A DNA stretch of 27,771 nucleotides from Thioploca sp. (lineage in GTDB: Bacteria; Pseudomonadota; Gammaproteobacteria; Beggiatoales; Beggiatoaceae): positions 1 through 27,771 of the forward strand of contig DRQV01000078.1 of NCBI GenBank assembly GCA_011371325.1, in the 5' to 3' direction. Numbering within the stretch: position 1 is the stretch's first letter; every line of letters starts with the position of its first letter. The notes under the pieces are model-generated. The model did not search any database, was not told the DNA's origin, and worked only from the letters and a program-made list of their open reading frames with translations. The translations under genes and the position numbers were made by a program. Of the stretch, positions 15,228 to 24,519 are shown one piece after another.

Positions 15228-17156
15228 TTGAATAATTCTCAAAAACAGTTGTATACAGCTGAAATTGCTAAATTAAAAACAGAAATTACTAATTTGCAAC
15301 AACAGCTTAATGAACGCACTCAAGATATTAATAAGTTGATTCAATGGACACAAAGCTTACAACAAGATACTTTGGCTGTTTATCATTCGGTTACCTGGAA
15401 AATTGGAAATTTTATTGCCCAAATAATTTTGAAATTGTTAGGTCGAGCTGGCGGGATAACCGCTAAAGATCATATTAATAAAACTTTAGATAGTTTTGAA
15501 GCTTGGAAAATTAACTATTTTCAAACTCGGCAACAATCGAAATTACAACCATATACGCCTTGGCATGATACCAGAGAATATGCTTTATGGATTAAGCAGT
15601 TCGATACCATTAATTCAGCTGATTTATCGGCTAAATTAACTTATAATCCTACCATTTCAATATTAATTCAGGTAACTGGTACTGGAAATGGAATCAACTC
15701 AATAGTCAAACAGATTTATTCTAATTGGGAATTATTGCTTATTCAAGCAGAGGAATTACCAGAAAATTTGTTAGCAGATAAGAGAATTAAAAAGATAGAT
15801 GGAAATTTAAGGACAGCAGCAACCATTGCTACTGGTGATTTTATTATTATTCTAGATTCTGAAGATCAATTACCAAGTCATGCTTTATATAAAACAGTTG
15901 AGTTTATTAATAAAAATCCTACAGTTAACTTAATATATACTGATGAAGATAAACTAGATAGTAATGGAAAACGTTACGATCCTTATTTTAAACCGGATTG
16001 GAATCCTGATTTATTTTATTCTCAAAATTATATCAACAATTTAGCAGTATATCGAAGCTCAATAATAAATAAAATTGATAATTTTCAAAATACTTATGAT
16101 TTAACTTTACGTTTTATTGAGCAGATTGATAGTCAAACAATTCTACATATTCCTCAAATTTTATTCCATGGAAAGAGAGTTGTTACTAACAATCGCCAAA
16201 TTTTGCAAAAACATTTTCAGCGATTACAGCAACAAGTTAAAATTGAAGAAGCCATTGCTGGACATACTAGAGTTATTTATTCTATACCTCAAGAACATCC
16301 ATTAGTAAGTTTGATTATTCCAACTCGTGATAAATTAAAGCTATTACGTGGTACAGTAACTGGGATTTTGCAACAGACAGACTATAAAAATATTGAAATT
16401 ATAATCATGGATAATGGTAGTGAGGAAGCAGAAACTTTAGAATATTTTAATAAAATTAAACAAGATCAACGAGTAAGCATTATTCAGCATAAAGCTCCTT
16501 TCAATTATTCTCAATTAAATAATATTGGAGTTTCTCATGCAAGTGGAGAAATTATTGGCTTAATAAATAATGATTTAGAAGTTATAAATTCTGGCTGGTT
16601 AACAGAAATGATTAGCCATGCGTTACGACCGGAAATTGGAGCTGTGGGAGCTAAACTTTACTATGCAAATGATACTATCCAACATGCTGGAGTTATCGTT
16701 GGTTTAGGTGGAATGGCTGGTCATAATTTTAAATTTTTAGCAAAAGAAGCTCCAGGTTATCATTGGCGACCATTTTTAATTCAAAATTATTCTGCGGTAA
16801 CAGCAGCTTGTCTTGTTATGCGACGTAAAATATTTAATGAAGTTGGTGGATTAAATGAAAAGCATCTCAAAGTAGCATTTAATGATGTGGATTTATGTTT
16901 ACGAATTGGTAAGCTGGGCTATCGAATATTGTGGACTCCGTATGCTGAATTATATCATCTTGAATCTGCCAGTAGAGGTTCAGATAATACACTGAAGAAA
17001 TATTTGCGATTACGCCATGAGTTAAATTATATGCAATCCCAATGGCAAAAAACTCTAGCTAATGATCCCTATTATAATCCCAACTTAACCATTGAATATG
17101 AGGATTTTGCTTTAGCATATCCACCCAGAATTGATAAACATTTACTATCTTCTTAA
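15228..17156 (+). CDS. Two-domain family 2 glycosyltransferase with a degenerate first domain
   Basis: The 642-residue protein starts with a coiled coil (about residues 5-50). A first GT-A domain follows (about 135-330: PTISILIQV, DSEDQL, YTDEDKLDSNGKRYDPYF), then a second (about 355-600: LVSLIIPTRDK, INNDLEVI, AACLVMRR, FNDVDLCLRI). The second domain keeps the nucleotide-sugar DxD-like NND and the base motif NDVDLxLR. In the first domain the usual DHDD reads DSED and the usual SQDYDL reads NTYDL, so it may bind rather than transfer sugar. Such proteins extend cell-surface or exopolysaccharide chains. The start is a TTG: the in-frame stop TAG at 15213 leaves no ATG or GTG, and no strong ribosome binding site is seen. 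The gene follows an exoprotein gene by 120 nt, but a link is not shown. Confidence 0.87.
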   Translation: MNNSQKQLYTAEIAKLKTEITNLQQQLNERTQDINKLIQWTQSLQQDTLAVYHSVTWKIGNFIAQIILKLLGRAGGITAKDHINKTLDSFEAWKINYFQTRQQSKLQPYTPWHDTREYALWIKQFDTINSADLSAKLTYNPTISILIQVTGTGNGINSIVKQIYSNWELLLIQAEELPENLLADKRIKKIDGNLRTAATIATGDFIIILDSEDQLPSHALYKTVEFINKNPTVNLIYTDEDKLDSNGKRYDPYFKPDWNPDLFYSQNYINNLAVYRSSIINKIDNFQNTYDLTLRFIEQIDSQTILHIPQILFHGKRVVTNNRQILQKHFQRLQQQVKIEEAIAGHTRVIYSIPQEHPLVSLIIPTRDKLKLLRGTVTGILQQTDYKNIEIIIMDNGSEEAETLEYFNKIKQDQRVSIIQHKAPFNYSQLNNIGVSHASGEIIGLINNDLEVINSGWLTEMISHALRPEIGAVGAKLYYANDTIQHAGVIVGLGGMAGHNFKFLAKEAPGYHWRPFLIQNYSAVTAACLVMRRKIFNEVGGLNEKHLKVAFNDVDLCLRIGKLGYRILWTPYAELYHLESASRGSDNTLKKYLRLRHELNYMQSQWQKTLANDPYYNPNLTIEYEDFALAYPPRIDKHLLSS

Positions 17157-17211
17157 GTGATAGATTAAGTAATTGATTTTTGAATTTTAATAAGCATTCA
17201 TAATTAAGAAT

Positions 17212-17220
17212 TGCTATAAT
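17212..17220 (+). promoter_or_regulatory. Extended -10 promoter for ubiG-gph
   Basis: TGC-TATAAT gives a perfect -10 hexamer with the extended TGn motif. It lies 30 nt before the ubiG ATG, with AAGGA just ahead of that start. No good -35 hexamer is found at 16-18 nt, as is usual for extended -10 promoters. Confidence 0.45.
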
Positions 17221-17249
17221 ACCACGTAATATTAAAACAAGGATATTCC

Positions 17250-17945
17250 ATGAACGCTAATGTTGATCAACAAGAATTAGATAAATTTAGTGCTTTAGCT
17301 TCCCGTTGGTGGGACCCTGACAGTGAATTTAAACCTTTGCATGATATTAATCCATTACGTCTAGGTTATATCCAACAATACGTAGAATTAGCTACTAAAA
17401 AGATATTGGATGTAGGCTGTGGTGGTGGAATTCTAGCTGAAAGTATGGCTGAAGCTGAAGCTGAGGTGGTTGGAATTGATATGAGTGAAACCCCTCTTAG
17501 TGTGGCAAAATTACATTTATATGAAGTTGGACTAAAAGTTGATTATCGGCAAATTACAGTAGAGCAATTAGCTATAGAATCTCCCAATAGTTTTGACATT
17601 ATCACTTGTATGGAAATGTTGGAACATGTTCCAGACCCAGTTTCTATTATAACAGCTTGTTATAAATTGCTAAAACCAGGTGGGCAAGCATTTTTTTCTA
17701 CTATCAATCGTAATCCTAAATCATACTTATTTGCTATTATTGGAGCTGAATATATTTTACGATTGTTACCTAAAGGAACTCATAATCATGCTAAATTTAT
17801 TCGTCCAGCTGAACTAGTAAATTGGATAGTAGATGCTGGTGGTGAAGTAAATGATATTACTGGAATGACGTATAATCCTATTAGCAAACAGTATTCTTTA
17901 AGCAAAGATGTTTCTGTTAATTATCTAATCCACTGTATTAAATGA
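17250..17945 (+). CDS. ubiG: Ubiquinone biosynthesis O-methyltransferase
   Basis: UbiG performs both O-methylations of ubiquinone synthesis using SAM. The 231 residues are close to the E. coli enzyme (240). The N-terminal signature DKFSALASRWWDPDSEFKPL is diagnostic. SAM motif I is ILDVGCGGGILAESMAEA near residues 51-68, followed by VVGIDMS, and the family pattern CMEMLEHVPDP is present near residue 120. LLPKGTHNHAKFIRPAEL, also typical, lies in the C-terminal third. A good AAGGA lies before the ATG. The stop codon overlaps the start of gph by 4 nt, the classic ubiG-gph pair of gammaproteobacteria. Its presence indicates a ubiquinone-based respiratory chain, consistent with the quinone-linked PyrD in this window. 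Confidence 0.96.
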   Translation: MNANVDQQELDKFSALASRWWDPDSEFKPLHDINPLRLGYIQQYVELATKKILDVGCGGGILAESMAEAEAEVVGIDMSETPLSVAKLHLYEVGLKVDYRQITVEQLAIESPNSFDIITCMEMLEHVPDPVSIITACYKLLKPGGQAFFSTINRNPKSYLFAIIGAEYILRLLPKGTHNHAKFIRPAELVNWIVDAGGEVNDITGMTYNPISKQYSLSKDVSVNYLIHCIK

Positions 17946-18595
17946 ATATAGATACCATACTCTTTGATTTAGATGGAACTTTGTTGGATACTGCTCCAGA
18001 TTTAGCGTTTGCACTTAATCAAGTATTAATTGAACAACAAAGAAAACCATTACCATTTGAACAAATTCGGCCTTGGGTTTCACATGGTGGCAAAACCATG
18101 ATTAGACAAGGTTTTAATTTTTCAGATAATGATCCAGAAATAGATATAATTCATAAACGGTTTTTGGCTATTTACTCTTCCCATATTGCTGATAAATCCG
18201 TTTTTTTTCCAAATATGGAAATAGTTTTAACCAGTTTGGAAAATAATGGTTTAAAATGGGGGATTGTAACTAATAAGCCGGGTTGGTTAACTGATCCTTT
18301 ATTGCAAAAATTGAAATTGACTAATCGCAGTGCTTGTAATGTCAGTGGTGATACTTTATCACAAAATAAACCGCATCCTGCACCATTATTATATGCTTGC
18401 AAGTTGGTAAACACTATTCCTAAAAATTGTATTTATATAGGAGATGCTAAACGTGATATTGAGGCTGGGCAAAGAGCTGGGATGCAAACTTTAGTGGCTG
18501 CATATGGCTATCTTGCAACTACTGATATTCCAGAGCAGTGGGGAGCAGATGGAATTTTACAACAGCCATTAGATTTACTAGAGTTGCTAATATAA
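17942..18595 (+). CDS. gph: Phosphoglycolate phosphatase
   Basis: This HAD-superfamily phosphatase removes phosphate from 2-phosphoglycolate, which comes from DNA repair and, in autotrophs, from RuBisCO oxygenation. The 217-residue protein has motif I DLDGTLLDT with the nucleophile Asp near residue 9, motif II VTNKPG, a Lys in NKPHPAPLL for motif III, and motif IV IGDAKRDIEAGQRAGM. The helical cap lies between motifs I and II. It overlaps ubiG by 4 nt, so the two genes are translationally coupled. Its stop lies only 7 nt from the stop of the convergent HAD gene, leaving no room for a separate terminator. Confidence 0.93.
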   Translation: MNIDTILFDLDGTLLDTAPDLAFALNQVLIEQQRKPLPFEQIRPWVSHGGKTMIRQGFNFSDNDPEIDIIHKRFLAIYSSHIADKSVFFPNMEIVLTSLENNGLKWGIVTNKPGWLTDPLLQKLKLTNRSACNVSGDTLSQNKPHPAPLLYACKLVNTIPKNCIYIGDAKRDIEAGQRAGMQTLVAAYGYLATTDIPEQWGADGILQQPLDLLELLI

Positions 18596-18602
18596 AAAGT
18601 AA

Positions 18603-19244
18603 TTATTTACAATATAAACGTATTAATCTATTTTCTAAAAATCGTAAGGATATAAAAAAAAGTTCTGAGATTGGCTGTTTAGAGATGCAAACATAAGGTT
18701 TACTTATATAAGTTACTGGCACATTGGCAATGGAAGCGGCTAAACAGCCAGTTAATAAACGATCATCTACTAACATTAAAGATTTTGGAGATTTTTTGGT
18801 TAAAGAGATTATTTTTTGCAAACCATTTGGATAAGGTTTTTTTTTAACTTCTTTTACATAACGTATGCCAGGATAATGTTGTTTAAAATAGTCAATTCTT
18901 TTTACTAATGGTTTATTTGATAATATGAAAATATTTCTAGCACCAAATATTTCTACACAGAGATATAACCAATTACGCAACTCTCTGGCCGGATAAATTT
19001 CACCATGTGATGCTAAAACTCCATCAAAGTCTAAGATTAAAATTTCAATACCTTGTTGTTGTAATATTTTTGGAGATATATCAATTAATTGTTGATTATT
19101 AGGAGTAATATTGCAAATAGTTTTTAACGTATGACAATGATCATGTAACATGCGTAGACTAAACAATAGTCGTTTAAATAATTCCATTAGATTTTTTATG
19201 ATAATTGGAGATATGAAGGTTTTTATAGTTTCTTTAACCCACAA
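18603..19244 (-). CDS. YqeG-like HAD (subclass IIIA) phosphatase
   Basis: The 213-residue protein shows HAD motif I LDFDGVLASHG near residues 72-82, motif II FILSNKP, a Lys-containing KKKPYPNGL as motif III, and motif IV VDDRLLTGCLAA. This order and the short cap fit the YqeG branch, whose substrates are poorly known. The N-terminal 55 residues are basic and partly hydrophobic. The longest frame starts with TTG at 19244 and has no clear ribosome binding site. The ATG at 19187 (MELFKRLLFSLRMLHDHCH) is a credible alternative and would remove the first 19 residues. The gene follows the chloride channel gene by 36 nt on the same strand and converges with gph. Confidence 0.75.
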   Translation of the reverse strand: MWVKETIKTFISPIIIKNLMELFKRLLFSLRMLHDHCHTLKTICNITPNNQQLIDISPKILQQQGIEILILDFDGVLASHGEIYPARELRNWLYLCVEIFGARNIFILSNKPLVKRIDYFKQHYPGIRYVKEVKKKPYPNGLQKIISLTKKSPKSLMLVDDRLLTGCLAASIANVPVTYISKPYVCISKQPISELFFISLRFLENRLIRLYCK

Positions 19245-19280
19245 GACATTGTCATAATAGGTTAAAGGATCATTTAAATT

Positions 19281-21041
19281 CTATGGATTGTTTTTATTAT
19301 GCCTTTCAAGTGCTTTATTGTAGGCACTGACAATATCAGTTCGTAATACTATACCAACTATTTTACGAGAACCCATTTCCTCAACCACTGGTAAACGGCT
19401 GATCTCTCGCATACCTAGACGTTGTAAAGCAATACCCATAGGTTCAAACGGATAAGTTACTAACACATCGGTAGTGACAATATCTGCCACTATCCTACCA
19501 GTGATTTTACCTCTAGTCATTGCATTGTCTAAGTCTTTAATACTCACAATTCCGGCTAGTTCATCAGATTCATCTAATACCGGAAAACCATGTCTATGCG
19601 TTTTAGCAAATCTTTCCATCAATTCTTCTAATGACATGGTTGCAGGCACAGTATCAAATTTAGTTGACATAACTTCTTCTACTGTAACGCTTGACATTAA
19701 ATCAACTCGTTGCCCTGGAACTGATCTTCTAGGTTGAATTCCACGTCCTATTAATTTGGCTGTATACATCGAGGTTGGCTTTATATGTTGGGCGACTAAA
19801 GTTGCAATAACAGTAGTTAACATGATCGGCAGAATAAGTTGATAGTTACCAGTTAATTCGAATGCAACCAGAATAGATGTCATTGGAGCATGAGCAGCAG
19901 CGGCAAAAAATGCTGACATTCCAGCTAGAGCGTAAGCACCCGGTGGGGCTGTCATAGTTGGAAATATAATATTAACGATATGCCCAAATGTGCCACCTAA
20001 CATTGCTCCCATAAATAGAGTTGGGGTAAATGTACCACCAGTACCACCAGAACCTAAAGTCAAACTAGTAGTAAAAATTTTCAGGAGAAATAAAAAAAAT
20101 ATCATTTTTAAGGGAAAGGAACTGTTAAGTGCATCATGAATACTTTCATAGCCCATTCCAAATACACGTGGAATTCCGTCAACTTGGAAAGTAAAAAAAC
20201 CAACTACTCCTAAAATTAAACCGCCCAATACAGGTTTAACATATTCAGATAAAGGAACACGATTCCAAAGTTCTTCCATACCTCCCAATACCTTAGTGAA
20301 CACAATTGCAAAATAAGCGGTGAATAATCCTAATAAGGCATATAAAAACAATTCTATTGGACTTTCCATCGTATATCGCACTACAAATGAAAGTGGTTCA
20401 CGATAAAATTGAGCAATGGTATCTGCCACTACTGCTGAAATTACCACAGCACTAAAATAGCGGGCTTCCAAATGACCCAAAATGATTTCTAACGCAAATA
20501 CAGTACCAGTAATTGGTGCGTGAAAAGTAGCGGAAATACCTGCCCCAGCACCACAAGCTAATAATAAGCGTAATCGTTCTGCATTTAAACCAAAAATCTG
20601 CCCTACAGTTGAACCTATGGAAGAACCGATCTGGGCAATTGGCCCTTCTAATCCAACTGAACCACCGCTACCAATACACAATGATGAAGTTATTGATTTA
20701 ATCACTGCAACTCTAGGTCTAATTACTCCACCTTGTACGGTTACCGCTTCCAATACTTCTGATACTCCATGGCCTTGAGCTTCACGAGCGGAATTAAGTA
20801 TTATTGGTGCAAAAATTAAAGCTCCTATAGCTGGAATTATAATGATGTAATACTCACCGAACCATTCTAATAATCCCCATAATTTTTCTTCAAAGAAGAC
20901 ATGGTGTACAAAATGAACTAACCATTCCGTAAAAATCGCTCCAAATCCACCCCCAATCCCAATTACAAATGCTAAAGTAGTAATTACAACTACGTCTGGC
21001 AAATTCCTTAATTTTTCTAAAAAAGTTTTAGGCTGATCCAA
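19281..21041 (-). CDS. CLC-family chloride channel or transporter with two CBS domains
   Basis: The 586-residue protein has a CLC membrane core (about residues 15-440) and two C-terminal CBS domains (about 455-580: VEEVMSTKFDTVPA and IVADIVTTDVLVTYP). Selectivity-filter segments are GSGGSVGLEGPIAQIGSS, where the Glu of GLEGP is the gating glutamate (E148 in E. coli ClcA), and GGTGGTFTPTLFMGAMLGG. In FALEIILG the position of the internal proton glutamate (E203 of ClcA, in FIIEEM) appears to be Ile. That favours passive channel behaviour over chloride/proton exchange. The CBS pair probably senses adenine nucleotides. The start is TTG with a strong AGGAG at 7 nt spacing. It lies 115 nt downstream of rnr on the same strand. 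Confidence 0.92.
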   Translation of the reverse strand: MDQPKTFLEKLRNLPDVVVITTLAFVIGIGGGFGAIFTEWLVHFVHHVFFEEKLWGLLEWFGEYYIIIIPAIGALIFAPIILNSAREAQGHGVSEVLEAVTVQGGVIRPRVAVIKSITSSLCIGSGGSVGLEGPIAQIGSSIGSTVGQIFGLNAERLRLLLACGAGAGISATFHAPITGTVFALEIILGHLEARYFSAVVISAVVADTIAQFYREPLSFVVRYTMESPIELFLYALLGLFTAYFAIVFTKVLGGMEELWNRVPLSEYVKPVLGGLILGVVGFFTFQVDGIPRVFGMGYESIHDALNSSFPLKMIFFLFLLKIFTTSLTLGSGGTGGTFTPTLFMGAMLGGTFGHIVNIIFPTMTAPPGAYALAGMSAFFAAAAHAPMTSILVAFELTGNYQLILPIMLTTVIATLVAQHIKPTSMYTAKLIGRGIQPRRSVPGQRVDLMSSVTVEEVMSTKFDTVPATMSLEELMERFAKTHRHGFPVLDESDELAGIVSIKDLDNAMTRGKITGRIVADIVTTDVLVTYPFEPMGIALQRLGMREISRLPVVEEMGSRKIVGIVLRTDIVSAYNKALERHNKNNP

Positions 21042-21156
21042 TTAAATTCTCCTGTTAGCAATTTATTTCAGTATCCAGAAAATTTCTCCCTAAATTTGGG
21101 AATGCAGTCTAAACATAATCTATCATCTAGTATAATATCATATTTACACTTAATTC

Positions 21157-23331
21157 CTAAGCCAATATAAAATCAATTTTCTTTTCTTGTAAATCGACTC
21201 TTACCACCTTTACTTTTAATCGGTCAGAAAGTTGGTAAACCACTCCATTAGTTTCACCTGTTAGACGATAAGTGATTGGATTAAAATGATAATAATCTTC
21301 TGTTAAAGATGTTACATGAACTAAACCATCCACAAAAATTTCATCTAATTCTACAAATAAACCAAATGCTGTTACTCCAGTTACCGTTCCTTCAAATTCA
21401 AGACCAACCTTGTCTTCCATATATTCACATTTTAACATCATTATGGCATCACGAGTCGCTTCTTCAGCTCTACGATCAGTCATAGAACAATGTTCACCCA
21501 AAATTTCCATTTCATCCTTGGTATAAGCAAAGTCTTTAACTTTTTTACCTTCCAGACAATGATAAATTGCACGATGCACTAACAGGTCTGGATAACGTCG
21601 AATTGGCGAGGTAAAATGTGTATAAGTTTTATACGACAAGCCAAAATGGCCTTGATTTTTAGAACTATACATTGCAAGCCGTAAACTACGCAATAATACT
21701 AACTGAATCACTCGAAAATCAGAACGATTTGCCACCTTTTCTAATAGTTTAGCATAGTGATGAGCTTGAGGTTTTTCTTTACCCCATAAGCGTAATTTTT
21801 TTTCTTTTAGAAAATTTTGTAAAGTATTTAACTTTTCTGTGTCTGGCCCTTCATGAATACGATATAATAAGGGTAATTCTTGTTTAGTTAACCATTCTGC
21901 TGTCGCAACATTAGCGGCTAACATCATTTCTTCAATTAAACGATGAGCTTCATTACGAACTAGTGGTATAACTTTCTGTATTTTTTTCTGTTTATCAAAG
22001 ATAATTTTAGTTTCTACAGTATCAAAATCAACTGCTCCTCTTTTTTTCCGTCTTTTTAAGAATAGCTGATATAAACCATATAAATTATCAAGTTGAGGTA
22101 ATAATTGTGGGTATTGAAAATTCTTTCTATCACCATCTAATACTTTTGCCACTTGATTATAAGTTAAACGAGCTACAGAACAAATGATAGATTTAAAAAA
22201 TCTAGTTCGTCTAATTCGTCCATACATATCAATTGCTAACTCACAAACCAAGCATAAACGATCAACTTTGGGTTTTAAAGAACAAAGCTGATTAGACAAT
22301 ATCTCTGGTAACATAGGAACTACTTGATTGGGAAAATAAACCGAATTACCACGGTTTTGAGCTTCTAAATCTAATGCACTACCTATCTTTACATAAGATG
22401 AAACATCAGCAATTGCCACTCGTAATAACCAACCTTTACCTCTAGGCTTACAATATACCGCATCATCAAAATCTTTAGCATCTTCACCATCGATTGTTAC
22501 AAATGGAATATCCCGCATATCTTCCCGATCTTGATATAACTTTTTCGGTATAGCACGGCTAAATTTTTTAGTTTCTGCCATTACTTCCGGTGACCATTTA
22601 TGTGGCAATTCATACGAACGAATAGCTATGTCAATTTCCATGCCTGGTGCTAAATGATTACCGATAATTTCGATAACTTCTCCAAATGGTGGATTATATT
22701 TAGTCGGAGGAGTCAGCAAACGCACTACTACAATTTGACCATCTTTAGCTTTGCCTTGCTGTTTACGTTTTTCGATTAGAATATTTTTATTAAGACGACG
22801 ATTATTAGGTTCGACAAATGCTACATTTTGCCCACGTTTATGAAAAAAACGCCCCACTACTTCTTGGGTATTACGTTCTAAAACTTCAACTAATGCTCCT
22901 TCCCGTCTACCTTTATGATCTATCCCAATAACATTTACTAAAGCTCGGTCACCATGCATTAAAGTTCGCATTTCTCGTTCTGATAAAAATAAATCATTAC
23001 CTCCTTCATCAGATACTAGAAACCCGTATCCATCTGGATGAGCAATTATACGGCCTCGAACTAAATTCATTTTTTTGGCTATACCATAGCCTTTACGCCG
23101 ATTACGAATCAGTTGACCATCACGTTCCATTGCTTTTAAACGACGGCGTAAACCTTCTACTTCATGGTCTTTTGTTAATTCAAATAATTTCGTGATCTGT
23201 CGTAATGTCATTGGTTTACCAACACTAGTTAAATGCTGGATAATAAATTCACGACTAGGAACTGGATTAGCATAATTTTTTGCTTCTCGTTCTGCATGAG
23301 GGTCGGTCAAATTTTTTTTTCGTTGCTTCAT
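21157..23331 (-). CDS. rnr: Ribonuclease R
   Basis: RNase R is a 3'-to-5' exoribonuclease that degrades structured RNA and takes part in RNA quality control. The 724 residues contain an N-terminal helix-turn-helix (about 25-85), two cold-shock RNA-binding domains, and the RNB catalytic domain. The RNB signature DGEDAKDFDDAVY lies near residues 279-291 and its Asp residues bind the two metal ions; HFTSPIRRYPDLLVHRAI is the conserved late motif. An S1 domain closes the protein (about 640-720). It ends at KIDFILA soon after S1, so it lacks the long Lys-rich tail of the 813-residue E. coli enzyme. The ATG sits beside the tRNA-Leu promoter on the other strand. rlmB, a common partner, is not next to it. 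Confidence 0.95.
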   Translation of the reverse strand: MKQRKKNLTDPHAEREAKNYANPVPSREFIIQHLTSVGKPMTLRQITKLFELTKDHEVEGLRRRLKAMERDGQLIRNRRKGYGIAKKMNLVRGRIIAHPDGYGFLVSDEGGNDLFLSEREMRTLMHGDRALVNVIGIDHKGRREGALVEVLERNTQEVVGRFFHKRGQNVAFVEPNNRRLNKNILIEKRKQQGKAKDGQIVVVRLLTPPTKYNPPFGEVIEIIGNHLAPGMEIDIAIRSYELPHKWSPEVMAETKKFSRAIPKKLYQDREDMRDIPFVTIDGEDAKDFDDAVYCKPRGKGWLLRVAIADVSSYVKIGSALDLEAQNRGNSVYFPNQVVPMLPEILSNQLCSLKPKVDRLCLVCELAIDMYGRIRRTRFFKSIICSVARLTYNQVAKVLDGDRKNFQYPQLLPQLDNLYGLYQLFLKRRKKRGAVDFDTVETKIIFDKQKKIQKVIPLVRNEAHRLIEEMMLAANVATAEWLTKQELPLLYRIHEGPDTEKLNTLQNFLKEKKLRLWGKEKPQAHHYAKLLEKVANRSDFRVIQLVLLRSLRLAMYSSKNQGHFGLSYKTYTHFTSPIRRYPDLLVHRAIYHCLEGKKVKDFAYTKDEMEILGEHCSMTDRRAEEATRDAIMMLKCEYMEDKVGLEFEGTVTGVTAFGLFVELDEIFVDGLVHVTSLTEDYYHFNPITYRLTGETNGVVYQLSDRLKVKVVRVDLQEKKIDFILA

Positions 23332-23359
23332 TGACTATTTAGTTCTCTTTGTATAAAAT
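23331..23359 (+). promoter_or_regulatory. Promoter of tRNA-Leu
   Basis: TTGACT at 23331-23336 and TAAAAT at 23354-23359 are separated by 17 nt and end 12 nt before the tRNA. The -35 box abuts and shares a base with the rnr start codon on the other strand, so tRNA transcription and rnr initiation use the same few bases. Confidence 0.55.
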
Positions 23360-23371
23360 ACCATAGCATCA

Positions 23372-23455
23372 GCCGAGGTGGCGGAATTGGTAGACGCGCT
23401 AGCTTCAGATGCTAGTGAGGGTAACTTCGTGAAGGTTCAAGTCCTTTCCTCGGCA
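23372..23455 (+). tRNA. tRNA-Leu (anticodon CAG)
   Basis: GCCGAGG at the 5' end pairs with CCTCGGC at 23448-23454, followed by discriminator A. The anticodon stem CTAGC/GCTAG encloses the loop TTCAGAT, giving anticodon CAG for CTG codons. A long variable arm and the TTCAAGT T-loop fit a type II leucine tRNA. The CCA end is not encoded. CTG is rare in such an AT-rich genome. No integrase or duplicated 3' end nearby suggests use as an attachment site. Confidence 0.95.
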
Positions 23456-23508
23456 TAAATCATCTATTCCTAAGTTTTTAACTAGGATTTTCCTACAATT
23501 AATATACC

Positions 23509-24519
23509 ATGTTTTATTCACTGCTTCGTCCAATATTATTTACTTTACCACCAGAATTAGCTCATAAAATTACTTTACAAAATCTTAATATATTATATCA
23601 GCTTAGATTATCCAAGCTATTTTTCCGTAATATTCCATATGCACCATGTACTATAATGGGTTTAAATTTTCCAAATCCAGTTGGATTAGCTGCTGGTATG
23701 GATAAAGATGGAGAATATATTGAGTGCCTATCAACTTTAGGTTTTGGATTCATTGAAGTAGGTACGGTAACACCACGTCCTCAAGTTGGTAATCCTTATC
23801 CACGTTTATTCCGTTTACCAAAGAATCAAGCTATTATTAATCGGATGGGATTTAATAATAAAGGGATTGATAATCTAGTTACAAATATTCAAAAAGTTAA
23901 TTTTGAAGGTATTTTAGGGGTAAATATCGGTAAAAATTCTGATACTCCACTAGAAAATGCTGTAGATGATTATCTGGTTTGTTTACATAAAGTTTATCCT
24001 TATGCTGATTATGTTGCAATTAATCTTTCCTCCCCGAATACTCCAGAATTGCGCAAATTACAACATGGTGATGAACTAGAAAAATTGTTAAGTGCATTAA
24101 AACAATCTCAACAACAACTTACTGATCAGCATGGCAAATATGTACCAATAGTGGTAAAAATTGCTCCTGATATGACCATGTCTGAATTAGATAAAATAGC
24201 TGATATATTACTAAGTTATGGTATAGATGGTGTAGTTGGTACTAATACTACTATTTCTCGACAAGGTTTGAAAAATGTAGATTATGCAGATGAAACGGGT
24301 GGTTTAAGTGGAGCTCCATTATCTAATTCAGCTACTGATATAATAAAGCATTTGTACATAAAATTACAAGATAAAATCCCAATTATTGCTGTTGGCGGGG
24401 TAATGAGTGCTTTAGATGCTCAAGAAAAACGTCTCGCAGGAGCTAGTTTAATTCAAATTTATACCGGATTAATTTATCGTGGTCCTAGTTTAGTTAAGGA
24501 AACTATCAATAGTTTTTAA
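23509..24519 (+). CDS. pyrD: Dihydroorotate dehydrogenase (quinone), class 2
   Basis: PyrD oxidises dihydroorotate to orotate in pyrimidine synthesis and passes electrons to quinone. The 336 residues equal the usual class 2 length. The N-terminal helices (FYSLLRPILFTLPPELAHK) form the membrane and quinone site and distinguish class 2 from soluble class 1. FMN-binding segments are VGLAAGMDKDGEYI, MGFNNKG and VGGVMSALDAQEK. The catalytic-loop motif NLSSPNTPELRKLQ carries the active Ser. VGTNTTISR is also conserved. The gene lies 53 nt after tRNA-Leu. A strong ribosome binding site is not visible before the ATG. The 163-nt stretch after its stop contains a weak ACCTA/TAGGT stem followed by T residues near 24571-24597, possibly a terminator. 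Confidence 0.96.
   Translation: MFYSLLRPILFTLPPELAHKITLQNLNILYQLRLSKLFFRNIPYAPCTIMGLNFPNPVGLAAGMDKDGEYIECLSTLGFGFIEVGTVTPRPQVGNPYPRLFRLPKNQAIINRMGFNNKGIDNLVTNIQKVNFEGILGVNIGKNSDTPLENAVDDYLVCLHKVYPYADYVAINLSSPNTPELRKLQHGDELEKLLSALKQSQQQLTDQHGKYVPIVVKIAPDMTMSELDKIADILLSYGIDGVVGTNTTISRQGLKNVDYADETGGLSGAPLSNSATDIIKHLYIKLQDKIPIIAVGGVMSALDAQEKRLAGASLIQIYTGLIYRGPSLVKETINSF

Noticed and set aside
21080..21105. TCCC-TAAATTT-GGGA as an operator before the chloride channel gene
   Set aside because: The arms are only 4 bp and the element is isolated, so chance occurrence is likely.
23372..23508. tRNA-Leu as the attachment site of an integrated element
   Set aside because: There is no integrase, no repeated tRNA 3' end and no change in gene type; housekeeping genes lie on both sides.
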